DNA from: Thermoplasmata archaeon
Lineage (GTDB): Archaea; Thermoplasmatota; E2; DHVEG-1; B18-G2
Assembly (NCBI GenBank): GCA_021161685.1
Contig: JAGHAD010000022.1
Location: forward strand, 1 to 6,604
Length of the DNA stretch: 6,604 nucleotides
Direction: 5' to 3'
The position numbers and the translations under genes were made by a program. Below the pieces are notes generated by a model. That model saw nothing but the letters and a program-made list of their open reading frames with translations, was not told where the DNA came from and made no database searches. How positions within the stretch are numbered: the stretch's first letter is position 1; each line of letters opens with the position of its first letter. Below are positions 1 through 5,471 of this stretch, in pieces.

Positions 1-861
1 GTTCATATCTATGGCAGAATGGTTCTTGGATATTTCACTTATGCGAGTGTCATTTCAGAAATAACCATGCCCATAGGAGATTTGAAGAAATTAAAAGACA
101 GCTATTCCGCAAAGATCGAAATATATCCAGATAATAAGTTTGATCTATGGGGGGTCGAAGATCCAAGGATTTACGTGATGGATGGAAAGAAGTTTATAAC
201 ATATTGTGGAAGAACGGTCAATTATTTTAATCAGTCAATATGGAGAGAAAGAACGTTACCAATAACTGCGGTTTATGAAAATGGCAGGTGGAGGAAGCTC
301 TCTGTTTTCAGGATGCCTCAAGAAATTAGGGGATTTGTGATAAGTGATAAGGACGCTTTCCTAGTTAAAAGTAAAAATGGCTTGAAGTTATTCCATCGCT
401 TACACCTGAAGGATGACAACTATTACCTAGTTATAAGCGATGTTCGGGATACCTTAGAAGGTAATGGACTCAAAGAAGTTGAGGTTAAAAATACTTATCT
501 CCTCATGGAGCCTGCGGAGTTCGAAGAAAAATTAGGATGGGGAACTCCACCCATCGAACTGGGGGAAGAATATCTTCTGTTAATACATGCAGTTGACAGA
601 GAAATGAAGAGCTACAAGGTCTTTGCTGTTCTTTTGAACGGTGATCTAGAACTCATAGCGGTAACCCCGTATTACATCATGGAACCAAAGGAAATTTATG
701 AGATTTATGGAGATAGACCGTATACCATCTTTCCTTGTGGTGCGCAGGTTGTCGACGATAAATTGATTGTATCATATGGTGCTGGAGACATCGCAATGGC
801 CTTTGGAGAAATCGATCTCGATGAGCTGATCTCTCTACTATATTCGAATCCGGTTGGCTAA
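1..861 (+). CDS. GH130-family (DUF377) glycosidase/phosphorylase, 5' end cut by window
   Basis: Resembles glycoside hydrolase family 130, whose members phosphorolyse or hydrolyse beta-linked mannosides in the cytoplasm with a five-bladed propeller fold. The frame is open to base 1 (VHIYGR precedes the first visible Met at 19), so the start lies upstream and the N-terminal blade or blades are missing from view. Counting from that Met, the GH130 signature GVEDPR is at 45-50 (its Asp48 matches the family's catalytic acid), GWGTPPIEL at 173-181 precedes LLLIHAVD at 187-193, and PCGA (239-242) with YGAGD (253-257) forms the typical closing blade. The C-terminus is intact, ending at TAA. Substrate, and phosphorylase versus hydrolase activity, cannot be decided without the N-terminus. 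thiC follows after 35 bases but has its own promoter-like element, so co-transcription is not implied and no functional link is evident. Family assignment is fairly sure; specificity is unknown. Confidence 0.82.
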   Translation, partial: VHIYGRMVLGYFTYASVISEITMPIGDLKKLKDSYSAKIEIYPDNKFDLWGVEDPRIYVMDGKKFITYCGRTVNYFNQSIWRERTLPITAVYENGRWRKLSVFRMPQEIRGFVISDKDAFLVKSKNGLKLFHRLHLKDDNYYLVISDVRDTLEGNGLKEVEVKNTYLLMEPAEFEEKLGWGTPPIELGEEYLLLIHAVDREMKSYKVFAVLLNGDLELIAVTPYYIMEPKEIYEIYGDRPYTIFPCGAQVVDDKLIVSYGAGDIAMAFGEIDLDELISLLYSNPVG

Positions 862-862
862 C

Positions 863-871
863 TTATTTATA
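863..871 (+). promoter_or_regulatory. TATA box for thiC
   Basis: The A/T run TTATTTATA lies in the short gap after the GH130 stop and is centred about 29 bases before the thiC ATG. An archaeal start site about 26 bases downstream would fall within a few bases of the ATG, so the thiC mRNA is probably leaderless or nearly so. An AGGGG at 884-888 could act as a Shine-Dalgarno only on a longer read-through transcript. The gap has no room for a TPP riboswitch. Position-based inference. Confidence 0.5.
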
Positions 872-896
872 CCCTTAACATATAGGGGCATGGAAA

Positions 897-2174
897 ATGA
901 CCCAGATGGAAGATGCGAAGAGGGGAATTATAACGGAACAAATGAAGGAAGTGGCAAAGGAAGAGGGTATTGAGGTAGAGGTAATAAGGAGAAGAGTAGC
1001 ATCTGGAAAAATCGTTATTCCTTTCAATCCGATCCACTCTCCAAAACCACTAGGTATAGGGAAAGGATTGAGAGTAAAGGTGAACGCAAACATAGGAACT
1101 TCAAGGGAACACTGTGATCCGCATGAAGAAGTTGAAAAGGCAAAAGTGGCAATAGAGAGTGGAGCGCACACGGTAATGGATCTATCCACCGGCGGAGACC
1201 TGGATGAGATAAGAAAAAAAATTCTGGAAGTCGTAAATGTTCCCTTTGGTACGGTTCCGGTCTATCAGGCTGGGATAGAGGCAATGAAAAAGAAGGGAGC
1301 AATAGTTGATATGACCGCAGATGACATGTTTAGGGCATTTGAACATCAAGCAAAGCAAGGCGTTGATTTTGCGGTTGCGCACGTTGGAGTAACCAAAGAA
1401 AGTGTGGAGAGGCTAAAGAGGCAAAAGAGAATGATTCCGATGGTATCGAGAGGCGGGGCTTTCCACATGGCATGGATCCTGCATCATGGAGAGGAGAATC
1501 CACTGTATAAAGAGTTTGATTATCTACTGGAGATAGCAAAAGAGTATGATTTGACCTTGAGCCTTGGAGATGGAATGAGATCCGGCGCAATCTACGATTC
1601 AAATGATAGGGCAAAATTTCAGGAATTACTCATAATAGGAGAATTGGTTGAAAGATGTAGGGAGAAAGGGGTACAGTGCATGGTAGAAGGTCCTGGACAC
1701 ATGCCCATGAATCATATCGAATCAAACATAAGGATAATGAAAACCGTAACGAGGGAAGCTCCATACTTTGTGCTAGGTCCACTCGTTACGGATATAGCTC
1801 CAGGATATGACCATCTTGTTGCCGGAATAGGAGGAGCGATAGCGGGATATTATGGAGCAGACTTCCTCTGCTACGTTACTCCAGCCGAGCACCTGGCTTT
1901 GCCCGATAAAGAGGATGTAAAACAAGGCGTAATAGCGGCGAGGATAGCAGCACATGCTGCCGATCTAGCTAGAGGAATAGACGTAGATCTAGATAACGAG
2001 TTCAGCAAGGCTAGGGATTCATTAAACTGGAAGAAGATGTTTGAACTCTGCGTAGATCCAGAGAAAGCAAAGGAATACCGGAAAAGAAATCCACCTCTCG
2101 AAGATCCTTCCACATGCTCCATGTGTGGTAAACTTTGTGCCATAAAGATAGTGAACGAATATTTGAAAAAATAA
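897..2174 (+). CDS. thiC: Phosphomethylpyrimidine synthase ThiC
   Basis: A radical SAM enzyme that rearranges aminoimidazole ribotide (AIR) into HMP phosphate, the pyrimidine half of thiamine; cytoplasmic. At 425 residues it is the short archaeal/anaerobe form without the bacterial N-terminal extension. Visible motifs: TQMEDAKRGIIT at the start, KVNANIGTS (61-69), MDLSTGGD (94-101), GTVPVYQA (118-125), MVSRGGAF (182-189), SLGDGMRSG (222-230), VEGPGH (263-268) and TPAEHL (328-333); the last two carry the expected metal-ligand histidines H268 and H332. The C-terminal cluster motif is C407-x2-C410-x3-C414, one residue shorter than the CX2CX4C of long bacterial ThiC. The usual RPG after SLGDG is RSG. 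The start at 897 is chosen because the N-terminus matches the family and a TATA box sits about 29 bases upstream; the ATG at 890 is out of frame. No TPP riboswitch is visible. The paralogue BzaF (5-hydroxybenzimidazole synthase) is a less likely alternative. Confidence 0.95.
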   Translation: MTQMEDAKRGIITEQMKEVAKEEGIEVEVIRRRVASGKIVIPFNPIHSPKPLGIGKGLRVKVNANIGTSREHCDPHEEVEKAKVAIESGAHTVMDLSTGGDLDEIRKKILEVVNVPFGTVPVYQAGIEAMKKKGAIVDMTADDMFRAFEHQAKQGVDFAVAHVGVTKESVERLKRQKRMIPMVSRGGAFHMAWILHHGEENPLYKEFDYLLEIAKEYDLTLSLGDGMRSGAIYDSNDRAKFQELLIIGELVERCREKGVQCMVEGPGHMPMNHIESNIRIMKTVTREAPYFVLGPLVTDIAPGYDHLVAGIGGAIAGYYGADFLCYVTPAEHLALPDKEDVKQGVIAARIAAHAADLARGIDVDLDNEFSKARDSLNWKKMFELCVDPEKAKEYRKRNPPLEDPSTCSMCGKLCAIKIVNEYLKK

Positions 2175-2267
2175 TAGGATATTTTGCCGTCTACAAGGGG
2201 TTGGTTTGTGAAAACTGCATCGATGTATACTACCCAGTTACTTTTTCACCATCCGCCCATTGATTGT

Positions 2268-2290
2268 ACCGGTATGTCCGGTTTTTCTTT
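2268..2290 (+). terminator. Candidate thiC terminator (hairpin plus T-run)
   Basis: A perfect 5-bp stem (ACCGG 2268-2272 with CCGGT 2278-2282, loop TATGT) runs directly into TTTTTCTTT on the plus strand, 94 bases after the thiC stop. Archaeal termination depends mainly on the T-run. An earlier T5 at 2242-2246 could also contribute. Confidence 0.5.
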
Positions 2291-2333
2291 ATCCACTAAC
2301 CTTCAAAGTTTCTTATCTCCAAGTTCCAGCCAC

Positions 2334-2382
2334 ATGTACAGAGTTGGGGTGTGGCACACACTCCGTTAGAGAACTTGTACAT
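2334..2382. repeat. Long imperfect hairpin (inverted repeat)
   Basis: An outer 7-bp arm ATGTACA (2334-2340) pairs with TGTACAT (2376-2382). After a one-base bulge, AGTT (2342-2345) pairs with AACT (2372-2375). An inner 8-bp stem GGGGTGTG (2346-2353) pairs with CACACTCC (2357-2364) around a GCA loop, with one G-U pair that is favourable only on the plus strand. The bases 2365-2371 bulge out. No ACA box or kink-turn sequence is found, so it is not a second H/ACA RNA. It could be a structured 3' UTR or a protein-binding palindrome; its role is unknown. Confidence 0.45.
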
Positions 2383-2470
2383 ATCACTTCTAGTTAAATC
2401 CTCTGGCTATAACTTCATCAACCTCACCCCCAGAAATTTCCATTAATGGCGTGCTTCACCGTATTCTTCA

Positions 2471-2486
2471 GAAAGATAAAAAAGAA
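2471..2486 (-). terminator. T-rich terminator after the H/ACA sRNA
   Basis: On the minus strand the sequence TTCTTTTTTATCTTTC begins 9 bases beyond the ACA box and includes a T6 run (2478-2483). Archaeal RNA polymerase terminates at such tracts. It would end the sRNA precursor about 10-25 bases past the ACA, giving a transcript of roughly 70-80 nt before trimming. Confidence 0.55.
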
Positions 2487-2495
2487 TGGCAAGGC

Positions 2496-2553
2496 TGTGC
2501 CTCTACGTCGTCAAGGCGGATCATTTTTCACCGCCTCTCCCTCACGTAGAGGC
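2496..2553 (-). ncRNA. H/ACA box guide sRNA (archaeal, single hairpin)
   Basis: A guide RNA for site-specific pseudouridine formation by the Cbf5-Nop10-Gar1-L7Ae complex. Read on the minus strand: a perfect 10-bp lower stem GCCTCTACGT (2544-2553) with ACGTAGAGGC (2499-2508); an internal loop of GAGGGAG (2537-2543) and TGACG (2509-2513), the pseudouridylation pocket; a 6-bp upper stem AGGCGG/CCGCCT (2531-2536 with 2514-2519); an apical loop TGAAAAATGAT (2520-2530) that matches the L7Ae kink-loop (sheared G-A/A-G pairs plus a U-U pair from UGA...UGAU); and ACA (2496-2498) directly after the stem. The pocket-to-ACA distance is 15 nt, within the family's 14-16. The 6-bp spacing of pocket to kink-loop also fits. 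A TATA box about 26 bases before 2553 gives independent support. The plus strand has neither kink-loop nor ACA, so the strand is clear. Predicted target form: 5'-CGUCA-U-N-CUCCCUC-3' with wobble; the actual target is not identified. Confidence 0.88.
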
Positions 2554-2575
2554 GTCTTACTAAATCTATTTAGGC

Positions 2576-2590
2576 TATAAAAAGTTTTTA
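2576..2590 (-). promoter_or_regulatory. TATA box and BRE-like element for the H/ACA sRNA
   Basis: The minus strand reads TAAAAAC (2584-2590, purine-rich BRE position) followed by TTTTTATA (2576-2583). The TATA centre lies about 26 bases before position 2553/2554, the first base of the sRNA lower stem. The TAA at 2588-2590 is also the stop codon of the transglutaminase gene, so the promoter overlaps the end of that reading frame. The T-run could additionally help to end the upstream mRNA. Confidence 0.68.
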
Positions 2591-5377
2591 GATATCAACT
2601 TCCAAAATTTTCTTTTCGGATGATGCAGAGTTATTAGCCTTATCGTATGCAACAACCCAGTACGTTATTTTGCTTCCAGATGGTAGCTGACCCAGTTCCA
2701 CACCATATCTTGGACTGTTCGATATATTTTTTAAAGGATCTTCTTCGCTTCTGTTCTGTACCGGATTATCTCCATACCTGTACATCACCTTACTTGTAAT
2801 GCAACGACCATCGTCAATGTACAAAATTACTCTATCAATCCCAAAAGGACTATTGCATGAAACGTTTGCATATACTATGACGTTACTCTCGTTGCTTGGA
2901 CTGGATGGATAATGGTAAACATCGCTTATAACGGGTCCCCATTCGTGATCGCTCTCGTTAACTATTATTTCAAGTTGATCATAACCTACTTTTCCGGCAA
3001 AGTCCTCTACCTTTACCCTAACTTTATACACCCCAGGTTCTGTCAAATTTACTCTAAATTCCCACCTCTCCTTACCATTAACCTTGAGAAGTTTTCCATC
3101 AATATATGCCTCTATCTCTTTTATTCCAACGTTATCCTTCGCTTTACCCCATATCTTAATTATACCAGCATCCACAATTCCCCTTGGTCCTTCGATTACA
3201 ACAGTTGGAGGAGACGCATCAACCAGATTTATCAGCATCTTATCTCTAGCACTTCCCTTAACCGCTTCTATAACATGCGTTCCGGGCGCCGTGCCGCTGG
3301 TATTCCACCGATAGGTCCAATATGGAAGGGAATACTTAGGCTGACATTTTTCTCCGTCGATGAATAGGTTGATCTCTCCATTACAGATTCCTCTCAGTTC
3401 AATCTCATCTCCAACATTTGCCCAAGGAATGTTCCATATGGCTGTAGATGGCTTCACTATTTGCACAACATCTATTTTTTTGTCGGAAAGTACCCTTATG
3501 GTAAAGTTAATTCTCAAGAAGGTTGAAAATGCTCTATTTTTGAAGACGATGTACCAATCTTTTATTTCAGCTGGGAAGATTAACTCTCCTTCGCTCCTTT
3601 CGGTATACAGATAGCACTTGAAACTTTTTCCCTTTCTGAACTTTTCGAAATTTTCCTTATCCACTATGAAGAAGGAAGGAAATGCGTATACCATGTACTT
3701 GCCAAGGTTTCCAGTAAAAATGTTCTTTTGGAATTGGTAACCCTGTGAGTTGAACTTTATGGATATCTGTATCTCTCCCTCCCTTCCAACCTTGAGATCG
3801 GTTTTTTTGAGTTTTTGTCTATGTGTGAAAAAGATTATGGGTATGGTTCTCTCTCTCGGCTTTTCCATGTAATAAAACCTGTTCTGCTTTGCAAGCAAAG
3901 GATTTTCTAAAAATCCTCTCTGTATCACAAAGAGGTACGACTTGTTTACCCCCAAAGTAAAAGAACACCTTCCCCTCATATCGGTGTAATTCCATATACA
4001 TGGCTTGAACCATTCTGTCGAATTCGGCAATTTATTGCACATGCAAATAATCCACTTGTAAATCGATTCCATTAACCCACCTTTGAGTAAAGGTGGTAAT
4101 TTTTCCCAAACCTCTTGAATCAACTCCAGAAGCTTATTCTTATACCATGTGGTATCAAAGGGTCCTTTTACTATGACCATCACCCTTGCTCCATCAACGG
4201 GCTCCATGTTCTGATCTAGAACCACAAATGTCACTCTCTTCAAATCCCTCTCGTGAAGATATCTAGAAGTAACTTCATAGATCGAGTCGTCTCCCTTCCA
4301 TGCAAATAGGGCGGATAAATTTCTGCCCCACCCATATGCATAGGTATCTGGCTTATCAACGGCTCCTCCTCCATCAGCCCACCAGTTATCGTTTTCATGC
4401 CATCCATCGATATAGAATTCTCTCCAAACGTGATCTTCTCCAACTGCAGATATTCCAACCGCAGGTACCAGAGCCGATCTCAATCCAGCCACAGCTATTA
4501 TCCTTAGCTCCCCGCACCAGCCGTTGTGCTCGTGGTATATAACGTTTGGCTGTATTGGTCTGCTACCATAAGCGTTTTCTGGAACCGATTTTCCGACCCA
4601 ATAACTTACGGCTTCGATTGCTGTCGGATGATTTTCGATACACCATTTCCAAGTTCTATGAGGTGGCTCATAGTATGCCTTGTAATCCCATAGATATTTA
4701 ATACCGCTCAGCTTCTCTATAAGTAGAGGATATCCAATGTCGTTGTGGAAAAGCAGATAATCTCTCCACAGTTTTCCATATACTCGCTTTACATCTCCGC
4801 TCGTTATTTTTGGATGAACAACGAACCAGTAATATATCGAAGGTGGTATCTCAACCTTGAGGTTTTTTCCATCTTTGAGAACTTTATAAGATATTGTTGA
4901 AAATCTCTCGCCATTGACTTTATAATCCAAAATATCGGCATAGCTTAGAAGATCATCTGAAAGGTATAGGGTTTTGACGTTGTCAAGAATGATTTCCGGG
5001 GAAGGAACTTTTCCAAGGGGAGAATGAGCGATGCAAAAAGCAATCTCATCTAGATATTTCTCATTGACTTTCATCAATAAGTTAGCATAATCGTTGGGAT
5101 TCCTTACTTCCTTTAGCTGTCTGATTAGATCTAGCCTTAACCATCTGGGAACCCTAGTAAGCGCAATCTTCGCATCAATTGGCAAATCTTTGGATAGTGG
5201 AGAAAGATTTCCCTTTTCTAGTCTAAGTGTTGAGGAGTTGAAATGCACATAGAAATAATCTCCTGGAGGGATTTCTATCTCAAGGGAAATTTCACTTAAA
5301 ATTTCTTTTCCAAAATTACCACTTATCCCATAAGGAAATATCAGTAGACAGGCTATCGCTATCAACAATGCTTTCAT
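2588..5377 (-). CDS. Secreted transglutaminase-like multi-domain protein
   Basis: 929 residues. Residues 1-20 form a signal peptide (MKALL, hydrophobic core to about 14); no lipobox and no C-terminal membrane anchor are seen, so it is probably released or bound to the cell surface. About 21-240 is an unassigned archaeal N-terminal region. The transglutaminase-like core spans about 240-375, with Cys288 in NGWCGE, His316 in EDHVW and the Asp of the triad at D330 or D335 in NDNWWAD; such folds act as cysteine proteases, amidases or crosslinkers. A carboxypeptidase-regulatory-like beta-sandwich follows (about 380-488: PVDGARVMV ... TDMRGRCSFTL), interrupted by a helical, Cys-containing insert (about 408-463). 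About 490-640 is unassigned. Three Ig-like domains (about 640-720, 724-808, 815-929) end the protein. Fourteen N-x-S/T sequons suit an archaeal extracellular glycoprotein. The start gives a clean signal peptide and lies about 29 bases after a TATA element. Substrate is unknown. Confidence 0.88.
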   Translation of the reverse strand: MKALLIAIACLLIFPYGISGNFGKEILSEISLEIEIPPGDYFYVHFNSSTLRLEKGNLSPLSKDLPIDAKIALTRVPRWLRLDLIRQLKEVRNPNDYANLLMKVNEKYLDEIAFCIAHSPLGKVPSPEIILDNVKTLYLSDDLLSYADILDYKVNGERFSTISYKVLKDGKNLKVEIPPSIYYWFVVHPKITSGDVKRVYGKLWRDYLLFHNDIGYPLLIEKLSGIKYLWDYKAYYEPPHRTWKWCIENHPTAIEAVSYWVGKSVPENAYGSRPIQPNVIYHEHNGWCGELRIIAVAGLRSALVPAVGISAVGEDHVWREFYIDGWHENDNWWADGGGAVDKPDTYAYGWGRNLSALFAWKGDDSIYEVTSRYLHERDLKRVTFVVLDQNMEPVDGARVMVIVKGPFDTTWYKNKLLELIQEVWEKLPPLLKGGLMESIYKWIICMCNKLPNSTEWFKPCIWNYTDMRGRCSFTLGVNKSYLFVIQRGFLENPLLAKQNRFYYMEKPRERTIPIIFFTHRQKLKKTDLKVGREGEIQISIKFNSQGYQFQKNIFTGNLGKYMVYAFPSFFIVDKENFEKFRKGKSFKCYLYTERSEGELIFPAEIKDWYIVFKNRAFSTFLRINFTIRVLSDKKIDVVQIVKPSTAIWNIPWANVGDEIELRGICNGEINLFIDGEKCQPKYSLPYWTYRWNTSGTAPGTHVIEAVKGSARDKMLINLVDASPPTVVIEGPRGIVDAGIIKIWGKAKDNVGIKEIEAYIDGKLLKVNGKERWEFRVNLTEPGVYKVRVKVEDFAGKVGYDQLEIIVNESDHEWGPVISDVYHYPSSPSNESNVIVYANVSCNSPFGIDRVILYIDDGRCITSKVMYRYGDNPVQNRSEEDPLKNISNSPRYGVELGQLPSGSKITYWVVAYDKANNSASSEKKILEVDI

Positions 5378-5402
5378 CTCTAAAATAAATTATCTAGCCA
5401 AT

Positions 5403-5410
5403 TAATAAAA
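5403..5410 (-). promoter_or_regulatory. TATA-like element for the transglutaminase gene
   Basis: On the minus strand TTTTATTA is preceded by GGAAA, a fair BRE. Its centre is about 29 bases before the ATG at 5377, which predicts a start site only a few bases ahead of the codon. There is no good ribosome site before this ATG, which agrees with a nearly leaderless mRNA. A second candidate, GTTTATATC on the minus strand (5446-5454), would give a leader of about 45 bases. Confidence 0.45.
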
Positions 5411-5445
5411 TTTCCCAGCATGTTTTCATTACATTAAGGCAATAG

Positions 5446-5452
5446 ATATAAA
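5446..5452 (+). promoter_or_regulatory. TATA box for the primase-polymerase gene
   Basis: ATATAAA in the divergent intergenic region is centred 23 bases before the ATG at 5472 and 29 bases before the in-frame ATG at 5478. No Shine-Dalgarno precedes either ATG, so a leaderless transcript is likely. The element is nearly palindromic (TTTATAT on the other strand) and could also serve the divergent gene. Confidence 0.5.
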
Positions 5453-5471
5453 CTCGTTTCCAGATTATCAA

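Larger units (their letters stand above)
2175..2470. other. Non-coding stretch between convergent genes
   Basis: No convincing protein gene is visible. The only plus-strand frame (2184-2369) needs a TTG start, has no ribosome site and is rich in Ser, His, Leu and Pro, as antisense frames often are. On the minus strand a few protein-like stretches occur, but the frame is broken by several stops. The structured parts are the hairpin with T-run after thiC and the imperfect inverted repeat at 2334-2382, listed separately. No tRNA or CRISPR repeat is seen. Confidence 0.6.

Noticed and set aside
862..896. TPP riboswitch upstream of thiC
   Set aside because: Only 35 bases separate the genes, too few for a TPP aptamer, and no THI-box sequence is present.
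875..1614. Minus-strand frames within thiC
   Set aside because: They are antisense shadows of a well-conserved gene, without start signals or recognisable protein motifs.
2184..2369. Plus-strand 61-residue frame after thiC
   Set aside because: TTG start without ribosome site, Ser/His/Pro/Leu-rich composition typical of antisense frames, no recognisable motif, and it overlaps terminator and hairpin elements.
2334..2382. Second H/ACA RNA at the inverted repeat
   Set aside because: Neither strand has an ACA/ANA box directly after the lower stem, and no kink-turn sequence is in the upper part.
2390..2443. C/D box sRNA based on TTGATGA (box C-like) on the minus strand
   Set aside because: No CTGA box D follows at a suitable distance and no C'/D' pair or terminal stem is found.
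2499..2553. Reading the strong hairpin as a plus-strand terminator or a transposon end
   Set aside because: On the plus strand no T-run follows and there is no kink-loop or ACA. The minus strand has all H/ACA features plus promoter and T-tract.
2912..3614. Plus-strand frames inside the transglutaminase gene
   Set aside because: They are opposite to a long, domain-rich reading frame with signal peptide and promoter, and they show antisense-type composition.
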